30,019 nucleotides of DNA from a virus: IMG/VR virus record IMGVR_UViG_3300030104_004975, positions 1 to 30,019 of that record. The stretch is one strand, 5' to 3'. The translations under genes were made by a program, and so were the position numbers. The notes beneath the pieces are model-generated. The model searched no databases and had not been told where the DNA came from. It worked only from the letters and a program-made list of their open reading frames with translations. Of this stretch, positions 5,541-14,100 are shown in pieces (within the stretch, counting starts at the first letter, position 1; every line of letters begins with the position of its first letter).

Positions 5541-5821
5541 TGGCCGTTACCATAAAGTTTGTCAGTGAGCTTGTTTACCTGCATTTCAAGCCGTTCAATT
5601 TTTAAATCTTGTTTTACGTCACTAGGAAGAGAGCCTGAACCCCACTTTCCTGCGGGCCAAAGTTTTACAAACTCGGCATTCGCTTGAACGGTTTTAGCCA
5701 TCATCTGAATCTGATAATCGTTGTGCTGTACTTTTGCCGACAATGAAGAAGCCCACCACACAATGCCTCCTGCCTGTATCAATAGTCCTACGCCTAGAGA
5801 GATGAAAAACTTACTGTCCAT
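5537..5821 (-). CDS. Membrane-anchored protein, paralogue of its upstream neighbour
   Basis: A 94-residue product. The ATG at 5821 overlaps the stop of the preceding gene (TAATG). Residues about 5-25 form an N-terminal membrane anchor (F-F-I-S-L-G-V-G-L-L-I-Q-A-G-G-I-V), followed by W-W-A-S-S-L-S-A-K-V, a motif shared with the 138-residue protein encoded just upstream. The C-terminal half ends in a heptad-like helix I-E-R-L-E-M-Q-V-N-K-L-T-D-K-L. A type II membrane protein with a coiled coil fits an inner-membrane (Rz-like) spanin subunit or a holin accessory protein; which of these cannot be decided from sequence. Confidence 0.7.
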   Translation of the reverse strand: MDSKFFISLGVGLLIQAGGIVWWASSLSAKVQHNDYQIQMMAKTVQANAEFVKLWPAGKWGSGSLPSDVKQDLKIERLEMQVNKLTDKLYGNGH

Positions 5822-6237
5822 TAGTCGTAGCTATATCCACCATAGCCTCCCTTCTGCTGCGACGGCCCTTGTGGCGGCCCTGCGCTTTTTAATGCGTCAA
5901 AAAGCTGACCGTGTTGGTTAGCGATGTCTCTGTTGGTTTGCCTGATCTGCTCGAGTTCCTTGCTGATCTGAGCTACTTGAAACCTCAACACGTCCAGTCC
6001 CTTGATCGCGTCTTGAATCGCATCTTGGTCATCAACAACCTTTTTCAGATTGTGAATTTCGATCTGACATTGTTGGGCGTCTTTTTCCAACGCCTCAATT
6101 TGCTTTCCGTGAAAGCTCGACTGCACAGTAGCCACGCGGTCTACCTCTGCTGACAGACTTGAGGCCCACCATATTGCGGTTGCAGTTTGACCGACCAGGA
6201 ATATGATCGCGCCTATTAGATATGTTGGTATTTTCAT
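5821..6237 (-). CDS. Membrane-anchored coiled-coil protein, Rz-like
   Basis: A 138-residue product starting at the ATG at 6237, which overlaps the previous stop as ATGA; the in-frame ATG at 6249 adds four residues and lacks this coupling. It has an N-terminal membrane anchor (L-I-G-A-I-I-F-L-V-G-Q-T-A-T-A-I), then W-W-A-S-S-L-S-A-E-V, then a long coiled coil (residues about 30-110: I-E-A-L-E-K-D, L-K-K-V-V-D-D, I-S-K-E-L-E-Q-I-R). The tail is Gly/Pro/Tyr-rich (G-G-Y-G-G-Y-S-Y-D). This is the architecture of Rz-type inner-membrane spanins. It probably forms oligomers, perhaps with its shorter paralogue downstream. Confidence 0.7.
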   Translation of the reverse strand: MKIPTYLIGAIIFLVGQTATAIWWASSLSAEVDRVATVQSSFHGKQIEALEKDAQQCQIEIHNLKKVVDDQDAIQDAIKGLDVLRFQVAQISKELEQIRQTNRDIANQHGQLFDALKSAGPPQGPSQQKGGYGGYSYD

Positions 6238-6440
6238 TGACCCATCCATTTGGTAAGTAGTGATGCCGTGGCAGAGCTAAGTCCGATTAACCCGACGGCG
6301 AGACCGACTCCGAAACCTTTTGTGCGAACCAACTGCTTCTCGAGGCAATCAATGCGGTTGTTGTTCTCACGAACTTCATAAGAAAGTTGATCGACTTTTT
6401 CAATCAGCTTTCCGATTTCGACATCTGTCACTTCGCTCAT
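6234..6440 (-). CDS. XhlA-like coiled-coil plus C-terminal membrane protein
   Basis: A 68-residue product; start and stop both overlap neighbours by four bases (ATGA). Residues about 8-37 form a short coiled coil (I-G-K-L-I-E-K-V-D-Q-L-S-Y-E-V, then R-I-D-C-L-E-K-Q-L-V), followed by one C-terminal membrane helix (V-G-L-A-V-G-L-I-G-L-S-S-A-T-A-S-L-L). This matches the layout of haemolysin XhlA-type phage proteins, which assist holins in Bacillus phage-like lysis cassettes. Its position at the head of the membrane-protein cluster supports a lysis role. Confidence 0.65.
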   Translation of the reverse strand: MSEVTDVEIGKLIEKVDQLSYEVRENNNRIDCLEKQLVRTKGFGVGLAVGLIGLSSATASLLTKWMGQ

Positions 6441-6796
6441 AGCTGAATCTTGTTTTCCTGGGTTGGAACAATTTCAAAGAGCTCACCCGTCGTCACAATG
6501 CAGGGGACTGTCCTTCCCTCCGCATTGGTTTTGAACATCATGAAAGACCAGTTGGTGTTCTCGGGATTCAAAAACAGAATCGCGCCGCCTGGGGTGCCGC
6601 TCGATTTGGTCGTGCCTTTGATGATTGGAAACTGCCCCGCCCTTTTGTGAAAATCAAAACCTTCTTCGAGGCTGTCGAAACATATCAAATTCATCGGCAG
6701 TTGCACGGGCACCATCCGTGCTTGCGCGGGCATAAAAAAAGCCGCCATGAAGGCGGCTGCGGTCAGGAGTTTTTTCACGAAGGTTCTGTAGGCCAT
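6437..6796 (-). CDS. Secreted protein of unknown function
   Basis: A 119-residue product with a clear Sec signal peptide: M-A-Y-R-T-F-V-K-K, a hydrophobic core L-L-T-A-A-A-F-M-A-A-F-F-M, and a cleavage site after P-A-Q-A. The mature part (about 93 residues) has two cysteines that could form a periplasmic disulphide (one in L-I-C-F-D-S, one in V-P-C-I-V). It is predicted mostly beta. It overlaps the preceding gene by 22 bases and the next by 4. A periplasmic role within the lysis cluster (inhibitor, accessory) is possible, but no lysozyme or amidase motif is visible. Confidence 0.7.
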   Translation of the reverse strand: MAYRTFVKKLLTAAAFMAAFFMPAQARMVPVQLPMNLICFDSLEEGFDFHKRAGQFPIIKGTTKSSGTPGGAILFLNPENTNWSFMMFKTNAEGRTVPCIVTTGELFEIVPTQENKIQL

Positions 6797-7065
6797 ACTA
6801 CTGCATTAACATCCTCAACAGTAGTTAAGTTAGCGGTCATATCTCTAAGCTCTTGCCTGTATTGTCGCATCGAGGCTGACATAGAAACATCAGACAAGCC
6901 ATGCCAATCTGTAATTGCAAGCCTACTATTCCTATCTGATCTTAAATTTGCAATAGCTCTGTCAAATGCCCCTGCTTCCCATGCCGCTTCTTCCGCATCT
7001 CTTGCGGCTTCTTCTTCAGCGGTGAAAGGTATTTGAACGCCATCTACCATTTTATGTCTTGCCAT
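6775..7065 (-). CDS. Phage tail assembly chaperone-like protein
   Basis: A 96-residue product with AGGAG six bases before the ATG at 7065. M-V-D-G-V-Q-I-P-F-T-A-E-E-E-A-A-R is followed by an acidic, Ala-rich helix, then R-N-S-R-L-A-I-T-D-W and M-R-Q-Y-R-Q-E-L-R-D-M. The R-x-x-x-L-x-x-T-D-W ... Y-R-Q-x-L-R-D pattern is typical of the Phage_tail_APC/XkdW-like group encoded next to tail fibre genes. Its place directly after the receptor-binding module suggests it folds or attaches those proteins. Confidence 0.75.
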   Translation of the reverse strand: MARHKMVDGVQIPFTAEEEAARDAEEAAWEAGAFDRAIANLRSDRNSRLAITDWHGLSDVSMSASMRQYRQELRDMTANLTTVEDVNAVVWPTEPS

Positions 7066-7074
7066 CTTTTGCTC

Positions 7075-7614
7075 CTATTTTATTCCGTACATTTGAATCA
7101 CGCCATCAAAGTTGCCTGATGACATCTTAAAGTCTATTGCGTTTATTGCACTAGCGGTATTAGCGTACCCTTGAGAATACATATCATTGCTATAATCACT
7201 GGCATGATGACAATTAAACCTGCTCATCCAATGTTTTATAAAAGTTGTATTTGATGGAGTCCAAAAATACAAAACCCCTGAAGTGCTTTCATCCGCCCCA
7301 CTGCCTAAATCTGCGCTGATCGGTTGGTAAGAGGTACTTTGAGCAAGATCATTCCCAGTCTGATAATCAAGGTCAGTAGAGCTTCCATTATGTTGCGCCC
7401 TAAAAAATGTAGATGTTTTTGTTATATTGTAATTAGATCCGCCATCCGTACTAAAATTCATCGTTAGTGTATTTGAATCAGTAGCAGGGCCAATGTCCGT
7501 AAACACAAACATATATTTAAAATAAGTGCTAGTTAGTCCAGAGGTAAAAGCTGCATTAGTTACGTTGGTTGATGTTGCCGTAGCAATAAGGGTTGGTATG
7601 CCTCCGATCTCCAT
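7075..7614 (-). CDS. Tail-tip/receptor-binding paralogue C
   Basis: A 179-residue product starting at the ATG at 7614, one base after the previous stop; an upstream in-frame start at 7647 would overlap that gene and break the paralogue alignment. Shared landmarks: Y-M-F-V-F near residue 35, M-N-F-S-T-D-G-G-S-N-Y-N, T-P-S-N-T-T-F-I-K-H-W-M-S-R and the C-terminal A-S-A-I-N-A-I-D-F-K-M-S-S-G-N. The same blocks recur in the next two genes, so all three came from duplication. They are likely beta-rich adhesion proteins of the tail tip. The DNA is visibly AT-richer than the flanking genes. Confidence 0.7.
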   Translation of the reverse strand: MEIGGIPTLIATATSTNVTNAAFTSGLTSTYFKYMFVFTDIGPATDSNTLTMNFSTDGGSNYNITKTSTFFRAQHNGSSTDLDYQTGNDLAQSTSYQPISADLGSGADESTSGVLYFWTPSNTTFIKHWMSRFNCHHASDYSNDMYSQGYANTASAINAIDFKMSSGNFDGVIQMYGIK

Positions 7615-7615
7615 T

Positions 7616-8146
7616 TTATAGCCCCCACATTTCAATGGTTCCCGCATCTATATTTCCAGAATCCATTTTAAAATTTACCGCATTAATGGCAGATGTAGTC
7701 TCCAACATACCACCAATGAACATATTAAAAGCATAACCATCATCTCTGTGATACGAACATTGAGATGAGATATGTTTGTAATAAGTGGTATTACTTGGAT
7801 TGTATAAATGAAGATAACCAGATCCGTTAGAATCAGCATCATTTTCCAAAGACTGCATTAATTGTTGATAATCTGTTGAGCTTCCCAAGTCTCCACTAGT
7901 TCTATAGTGCAACAGGTGATCTCCAGAAGATTCAATGTTATACGAGTTAGTGCAAGTAGTGGTTTTTGAAACGTTATAATTACTTCCACCATCGGTTGAA
8001 AAGTTCACCGTAAAATGTGACATGCTTGCAGGATGAATTTCTATAAATTTAAACATATACAATTTGTAAGTAGAATCAATGCCAGAAGCAAAGGCTATAT
8101 TTCCAGAGCCTGAAGCAACTGTTTCCGTTATTTTAGTTAATGCCAT
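7616..8146 (-). CDS. Tail-tip/receptor-binding paralogue B
   Basis: A 176-residue product whose ATG at 8146 overlaps the previous stop (TAATG). It shares with its neighbours V-N-F-S-T-D-G-G-S-N-Y-N, Y-N-P-S-N-T-T-Y-Y-K-H and T-S-A-I-N-A-V-N-F-K-M-D-S-G-N. It begins MALTKITETVASGSGNIAF, shorter than paralogue A. The segments between shared blocks differ greatly, as expected for receptor-binding surfaces under diversifying selection. No enzymatic motif is visible. Confidence 0.7.
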   Translation of the reverse strand: MALTKITETVASGSGNIAFASGIDSTYKLYMFKFIEIHPASMSHFTVNFSTDGGSNYNVSKTTTCTNSYNIESSGDHLLHYRTSGDLGSSTDYQQLMQSLENDADSNGSGYLHLYNPSNTTYYKHISSQCSYHRDDGYAFNMFIGGMLETTSAINAVNFKMDSGNIDAGTIEMWGL

Positions 8147-8733
8147 TATTTCACTCCATACATATTGACTGTCCCATTCATATTGCCTGATGACATCTTG
8201 AACTGAATAGCGTTGATTGCAGATGTGGTATTAAAATATCCTGCAAGATGAAAGTCATAAGAATTATCATTGCTTGATACTCTAGAACAGCGTGACATAA
8301 ACTGCTTAACAAAAGTTGTACTGGATGGATTATAAAGCCTTAAAGAGCCTACGCCACTTTGATCATTATCCGATCCAAAGTTCTCTGCTAATAATTGAAA
8401 TCCAGTTCCTTGTGACTGATCTGTAGAGCCGTCATAGCCCAAAAAGGCTTGAGAGACGCTTTCAAAATGGTACGCCCTAAAAGTATTGTTAGTGGTTGTT
8501 GTATTATAGTTAGAGCCGCCGTCTGTACTGCATTGGAAACTGAAACTAGCACCATCTGTTTCAGGATGAATATTGTAATATTCAAATATATATTCTTGAT
8601 GGGCAGAAGTTATATTAGAAGTAATAGACAAACTAGCTGAATCAGAAACGGTTTGCGATGATAACAATACTACATCGCCAGTTGATACTCCTGCTACCCC
8701 AAGTAATGTTTGTTTAAATGCTCCTAAAGGCAT
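8146..8733 (-). CDS. Tail-tip/receptor-binding paralogue A
   Basis: A 195-residue product starting at the ATG at 8733, which overlaps the previous stop (TAATG); an upstream in-frame start at 8799 lies deep in the preceding gene. Shared blocks: Y-I-F-E-Y-Y-N-I-H-P-E, Q-C-S-T-D-G-G-S-N-Y-N, L-Y-N-P-S-S-T-T-F-V-K-Q-F-M-S-R and T-S-A-I-N-A-I-Q-F-K-M-S-S-G-N-M. It has a longer N-terminus, beginning MPLGAFKQTLLGVAG, than the other copies. Role as for the group: probable trimeric adhesin or fibre tip. Confidence 0.7.
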   Translation of the reverse strand: MPLGAFKQTLLGVAGVSTGDVVLLSSQTVSDSASLSITSNITSAHQEYIFEYYNIHPETDGASFSFQCSTDGGSNYNTTTTNNTFRAYHFESVSQAFLGYDGSTDQSQGTGFQLLAENFGSDNDQSGVGSLRLYNPSSTTFVKQFMSRCSRVSSNDNSYDFHLAGYFNTTSAINAIQFKMSSGNMNGTVNMYGVK

Positions 8734-9260
8734 TAACCCATCTCCAGTCCAGCGGCAAAGCCATACCAGATGGTTCCCCCGTCTACGGTAGTGAAGCAAA
8801 TAATATCAACTCCTGAAGTTGTCAGAGTGGGTGCAGAGCCTCCTGCCCAATCTACTGATCCAGGCCAGTTTACAGTTTGTGATCCACCGTTGGTAAGAAT
8901 AAGAGTGAACGAACAAGACTTTCCTGATGCAGATGGGTTAGAAAATGTAAATGTATTAGCACTTGTATCAACGGTTGCTGTTACGACATTACCTGCTGTT
9001 AAATCTATGTCTTGCGTTCCGCCACCTGTTGCACCTATAACATTGACTGTTTCAGAATAATCTTTCATCTCTGGCCTTGTCGCCAACTGATCTGCAAAGA
9101 CAGTCTCTCCGCTCATAGTTCCGCCGCTAAGAGGCAATGCGGTTGTCTTGCTTGCGTCTATTGCGGCTGACGCATTGATGTCTGCATTCACAATTGTTCC
9201 ATCGATGATCTCGTCCGAGGTCACGTCCACCACGGGTTTTACCCGTCCGATATAAGCCAT
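8733..9260 (-). CDS. Tail fibre-associated structural protein
   Basis: A 175-residue product starting at the ATG at 9260, overlapping the previous stop (TAATG); the in-frame start at 9290 is less likely. The N-terminus contains D-G-T-I-V-N-A-D-I-N-A-S-A-A-I-D-A-S-K, a motif common in tail fibre proteins of aquatic phages. The rest is Gly/Ser/Thr-rich beta sequence with N-V-I-G-A-T-G-G-G-T-Q-D-I-D-L and W-P-G-S-V-D-W-A-G-G, resembling repeated beta-strand fibre domains. It lies between the main fibre and the receptor-binding paralogues, so it may link them. Confidence 0.7.
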   Translation of the reverse strand: MAYIGRVKPVVDVTSDEIIDGTIVNADINASAAIDASKTTALPLSGGTMSGETVFADQLATRPEMKDYSETVNVIGATGGGTQDIDLTAGNVVTATVDTSANTFTFSNPSASGKSCSFTLILTNGGSQTVNWPGSVDWAGGSAPTLTTSGVDIICFTTVDGGTIWYGFAAGLEMG

Positions 9261-9583
9261 TACGTTATCTCCAAGATGCTTAGGAAGCACTCAAGGTCAG
9301 ACGCTGCTGATGCAGTGACCACGAGCTTATCTGATGCTTCCAGATTTACAGGTTTGTCGAACACTAATGTGCTGTCGGCAGGAACAGGTATCGTTTTTCC
9401 GACATGATAGTAGGCAGTCGCGGAGTTGTCGTAGACTTCAATAGTTGCATCCGCAGAATTAGTACCATCGATGTTCGAGATGTAGATGCCATGAAGCACA
9501 GCAGAGGTCGAAGCAGGACAGGTATAAATGTCGGTGCGACTGTTGCCCACCGCAAGCCCTTTGTTTTTGAATGTGTTTGCCAT
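9260..9583 (-). CDS. Small structural protein of the fibre module
   Basis: A 107-residue product; the ATG at 9583 lies nine bases after the tail fibre stop. It begins MANTFKNKGLAVG and continues with a beta-sandwich-like pattern: Y-T-C-P-A, H-G-I-Y-I-S-N-I-D-G, I-E-V-Y-D, G-K-T-I-P-V-P-A-D-S-T-L-V-F-D and L-V-V-T-A-S. Proteins of this size and pattern are common beside podophage fibre genes and usually annotated as hypothetical virion proteins. It may decorate the fibre or head. No further assignment is possible. Confidence 0.65.
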   Translation of the reverse strand: MANTFKNKGLAVGNSRTDIYTCPASTSAVLHGIYISNIDGTNSADATIEVYDNSATAYYHVGKTIPVPADSTLVFDKPVNLEASDKLVVTASAASDLECFLSILEIT

Positions 9584-9592
9584 TTTGTTTTC

Positions 9593-11101
9593 CTATAGAG
9601 CTATTGCCATCGCTATTGCTGATGGATCTGTTTCAGAGGTAATGCCAGGGGCTATGCCTATCCAAGAACTGCCGTTGTAATATTTGAGCTGGTTTACTCC
9701 GCTGTTCGAGTCGTACCAAAGATCGCCACTAGAGGGTGAACCAGGTGTCGAGGTACTTATCGTGTACTCGCTCGAGTATCGGTTGATGGATGCTTCGTTG
9801 GTCGCGCACGTTGAAATTGCAGCGGCGATCCCTGCGAGCGTGTTCATGTTGGTGACGTTGCCACTTGTTCCAAGCGTGTTCATGTCCGACACAGCATCGG
9901 CTGTTCCGAGGGTGTTCATATCTGAAACGGCGTCAGCCGTTCCCAGGCGTCCAATCTCTGTTGCTTTCCCTGCGGTAGCGGTCACATCTGAAGAGATACC
10001 TGCGACGGTTGTGACATTCGCAGAGATACCTGCCACTGTGGTGACGTTCGCTTGGATACCGCTGACCGTGTTGATGTGGCCCTGGTCTGTGGAACTTGGT
10101 GTGGTTCTCAACCAGGTTGTGTTACCCAGGTCATAAACCATCATCGCATTATTCGTCGTGTTGAAATAAAGGGCACCATCAACCAAAGCGTTTGAATCGT
10201 TATCCGTCGTTGGATTGGAGCTCTTGACCCCTAAGTAGCGATCATCGAATGAATCGTATGAAGCCGCCGCAGCCGTAGCAGAGCTCGCGGCTCCTGTGGC
10301 AGAGCTCGCCGCATTGGTTGCTGACGTGCTTGCTGCTGACGCCTGAGTCGTTGCGGTACTGGCCTGAGTCGTTGCCGTTGTTGCAGACGCGGCAGCGTTG
10401 GTTGCCGAAGTGGCTGCATTTGTGGCTGAAGTGGCTGCCGATGCGGCATCCACCAGGAGGAACCACTTCGCAGAATCTGTGTTGCTCGAGATCGGTTGAG
10501 CTCCCGAGCTCGTGTGAGTCGTCAAACAAACGTAGATGTTGCTGTTCGACGTGTCCTTGATGATGTCTCGTACAGTATAAGCGGTCGATGCGGCCCAGTT
10601 GCCTCTGACAACACCAATCTCATGTGTTGCGATCAAACCGCCCGAAGCGTCGAACCCAAAAACTTTGTTGGCTCGGGTTGCAGCGTCTTCAGTGACCTCG
10701 ACTGTTCCAACGTCGGTCACGGTCGTGGCAAACTTAATTGATCGTGCAGCTTCCTCGTCGATTTCCTGCGTTATATATGTCAAGCGGTCGAGGTTGGTCT
10801 CGAGCGTGTCGGCGGGAAATTTTGAGTAATCCTGATAGTCCGAGCCCTGGGTTCTGGCAAGAATACGTTCGATGACCACTTTGTTGCCACTCGCGGGGAT
10901 GTTACCTGCGGTGAAGACCACGTTGCCGCCCGACGCATTGCCCGCGTTCGTGACGGTGTAGTGTGTGGTGAGTGATTTGAGAGCGCCGCCATCGTAGACC
11001 TTGAGATCCGCATTGGCATAGATGGGAAAGCCGTAGGCGAACGTGTCCGTTGACCCATTACCTGTGTAGCTCGTTTTATTTGTGGTGCTTGAAACCGTCA
11101 T
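9593..11101 (-). CDS. Tail fibre protein (T7 gp17-like N-terminus)
   Basis: A 502-residue product with GAGG six bases before the ATG. The N-terminal roughly 150 residues (Y-T-G-N-G-S-T-D-T-F-A-Y-G-F-P, E-R-I-L-A-R-T-Q, F-P-A-D-T-L-E-T-N-L-D-R-L-T) match the phage T7 tail-fibre anchor domain that attaches to the tail. A segment around 215-285 is almost only Ala, Ser, Thr, Asn and Gln in heptad-like repeats, a probable trimeric coiled rod. Residues about 340-410 hold degenerate repeats: N-V-T-T-V-A-G-I and a duplicated T-A-D-A-V-S-D-M-N-T-L-G. The C-terminus (S-G-D-L-W-Y-D-S-N-S-G-V-N-Q-L-K-Y-Y-N) is a common fibre module. No chaperone or esterase domain is seen; receptor binding is probably delegated to the downstream proteins. 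Confidence 0.85.
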   Translation of the reverse strand: MTVSSTTNKTSYTGNGSTDTFAYGFPIYANADLKVYDGGALKSLTTHYTVTNAGNASGGNVVFTAGNIPASGNKVVIERILARTQGSDYQDYSKFPADTLETNLDRLTYITQEIDEEAARSIKFATTVTDVGTVEVTEDAATRANKVFGFDASGGLIATHEIGVVRGNWAASTAYTVRDIIKDTSNSNIYVCLTTHTSSGAQPISSNTDSAKWFLLVDAASAATSATNAATSATNAAASATTATTQASTATTQASAASTSATNAASSATGAASSATAAAASYDSFDDRYLGVKSSNPTTDNDSNALVDGALYFNTTNNAMMVYDLGNTTWLRTTPSSTDQGHINTVSGIQANVTTVAGISANVTTVAGISSDVTATAGKATEIGRLGTADAVSDMNTLGTADAVSDMNTLGTSGNVTNMNTLAGIAAAISTCATNEASINRYSSEYTISTSTPGSPSSGDLWYDSNSGVNQLKYYNGSSWIGIAPGITSETDPSAIAMAIAL

Positions 11102-11141
11102 AATTCGCCTCGATTGTAGATTCTACGCATGACCATGTTGA

Positions 11142-14100
11142 TCAAATATTTGGTGTCCAATCAAAAAAGGGTTCTTTGCCTTCGGGTGCCAGTGGTGCAA
11201 TATTTCTCTCCCGCATCTCACCTTCGACTCGATCATCACCATACAGTTGTCTTAATCCCTGTTGCCATTTGAGTTGGGCCCGACGACCTGCATCTGTTCG
11301 ATACCGCAAAGTTCCGTCCTCGTTATACCCCTCACTCGCGAGCATCCATTGTTTTGCTGCGTCGTTGAACTCGCTTTGAATTTGTCTAAGAAGTTCCACC
11401 TTACCGAAGTTAGTCATCAAAGCATCGGGATCACCGCCTAAATATTGATTACTGCTAATAATGCGATCAATTACTTCTCGCATATTGAGATATTCACCCT
11501 CACTCGGCTTGCTCAAATAAATGGGTCGTAGCCTTCCCTGATCGTTTTCACCGTAGACATTGGGTGCCCAATAGTCGCCAATCGTAGGCGCACCATCCCG
11601 AAAAGAAAACTGCACTTTGATGTCTTGTCGAGAAAGCCGATTCAGTATGTAGTGTTCGTCTTTTGTGAGCTTTACATTGGCGATTCTCTCTGGCGTCATG
11701 GTGATCGCTGCCTCACCAGTTTCTTCCAGTAGTCGGGTCACCTCAACGTCAACGTCATCCATGTCAACTTTAGGTGAGGGGTATGGATTCCAAAACCAGG
11801 AATCATAATCCCAATCCTCTCCCCAAACATCCTGGCTCGGAGTGAGTTCCATCGAAAGCCCTGGCGTACTGTTTCTGATCGTATCAATAATGCCCTGCGT
11901 TTCACGCATCGTGGGGTCAAGCAATTTGCGAAGATCGCGTCTTAGTCCCGCGAGCGGTACTACGGCATTTGCGCTCTGTCCAATGAAACGGCCCATATAA
12001 CGTCCTGGGTCGGTTAAAGCACGCATGAATTCGTGAATGTTCATCATAAAGGTCTTATTGATGGTTGCCTCAGAGATGGCGACGGTTAATGCCATAACCG
12101 CAGTCTCGAGCTCTTCTTGGCGCTCCTTCGTAATGTCGTGGTTCTCATATGCTTTGTAGACTTCGGCGATGTCTGCGGCTGCAACAGCCAGTAGTGAGAA
12201 CGGTTCCATACGATCAAATGACACCCATCGGGTGACTCTGCCGTTTTCATCCCGAATGGCAACGGATCTCCGTTTCCATTTTGATGCTTTTAAGGCATCA
12301 CGTTGTGTCGCGTCTTTCGGCCCACTGCCTGTGATGTAGCCGTTCATCGCTAACGCAACGAGACTCATCGCCATCATCGATCCGTAAGTCATTCGAGCTC
12401 GTGCAACTTGCGATTTCGCTATCGCACCAGGCGCGTACTGACCTGTTGTGGGATCAGGTTTCGGAAATAGCTCGCTGCGTATTCGTGCTGACCGAAGACC
12501 CAATACCGTATGCTCCGCGAATCCAACCTTTGCAATATTGGTTGGAGTTCTAACAAAAGGAATCATCCATTTAAGTTCGGCAAACGAATTCACCCACTTT
12601 TGAAACCCTTGCCCCCCTTCCCCTAACGCATTTTGAAATGTCTGATAAAGCGCAAACTCGTCGGACTCTTTTATCATATGCTCGGACGGTTCGTGCATGA
12701 TTGCGAGCAGTCTGCTCGCGGCCTCGTCTTTACTTAATCCAAGTTCTTGCGTTTCCATCATGGCTTGTCGGTACGCAAGTTGCGAATACTTTGCTCGGCC
12801 ATTGATGACTTTGAAAAACGCATCCATCGGGCCAAGCATTCGCTCCATCGGAAAGCGTGCCACTGGGCCATAAACGTCAGCTAACCAACCCCACGGGCCG
12901 CTCCATCCAAGCGCCTGTGATGAGATCGCTTTTCCCCGTCCGAGTTCAAACTTTCCAACATCTCCGTACTGTTCCCCTGTCTTAAACGCAATTGCCATTG
13001 CTTGAGTCGCATCGTGAAAGCCGTTGAAAAGACCAAACAGAAAAGCCGAAGCCTCACCCTTTTGAATCTTGTCCTGGGAATTTGGTAAGTTGCGTCCAAA
13101 CTTCGAGCCGATGTATATATCAATCGGCGCTTTGACGGTCATAAGCGTGTTACCACCTATATTGACCAGTTGAGTTTTAATACCTGAGAGGATTGAACCG
13201 ACGAAATGTTCGACGAAAGCAGCAGCATAGCGGTTCATTCCGCCTTTAGAACCTGCAACAATACCATTCACACCCGCGAGCTCGTCGTTTGCCAGAACAT
13301 CAAGCGCGGCTTGTTTCACATTAAGTTGGCCGCTCCACGCACCCGCAAGCTCGGCAATGCGATCTTGGGAAACCTCAATCCCTTTTCGCATGTTTCCAGT
13401 GCCAACCCCTGGCGATCCAGGCCCAGGCACATCACCTCGTAGCGCACGCAGACCGCGACCCAGTTCGGCACGAGCGCCCATGAATTGGGCCATCCACTGC
13501 CGATGAAAATCAAATTGATTCATGAACATGACTTGTGTCTTTGACGAATCATCTCCATCGACAATCTGTTTTGCTAAAATTTTAAGCCGCTTGGCAGACC
13601 CTAAAAGAATTGAGCGTGCGGCCATAATTTGTTCCGCGTTCACACCTTCACCTAATTTTCTTTTCATAAACTTCTCGGTGAATTCTTTGCTCTGACCGAG
13701 CTCTTCAGCTAGGTCAGCAAGCTGATCATCATAGATCACGCTGCGTCGCGCTTCGTCTATTTCCTTCGCATAACCTTCGGCCATGTAAGCAAGAGCGCCA
13801 TCAGCGTCCCCATGCGTATTGAAGGTATCGTATTTTGGGTGATGGCTTTGCGTGGTGTCATAATCATCCAATGACGTGTCGTTGAGCTCCCTTGCGTAAG
13901 TACCCGATGATTCCAAGTCGCCGAGTTCCTCATCACTTAAATCAAGCCGATCAGTTTTTGTCGTTGGTTCAGTGACATCTACCTTAACTGCGTCACCAAC
14001 ATCTGCAACGGGATCTTTGATCGGTTTAAAACCCAGGATAGCTTTTCTGAGCGGGCCCGAGATCGCAACCTCAAAGGCTTCGTCATCCATAAATAGAGAC

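Noticed and set aside
8388-8585. Minus-strand open frame of 65 codons inside paralogue A
   Set aside because: It overlaps the well-supported paralogue in another frame and shows no conserved pattern in the other two copies.
10240-10450. Repeat array in the tail fibre region as a possible CRISPR
   Set aside because: The repetition comes from Ala/Ser/Thr codons in a coding frame; there are no constant repeats with unique spacers. No CRISPR array was seen anywhere in the window.
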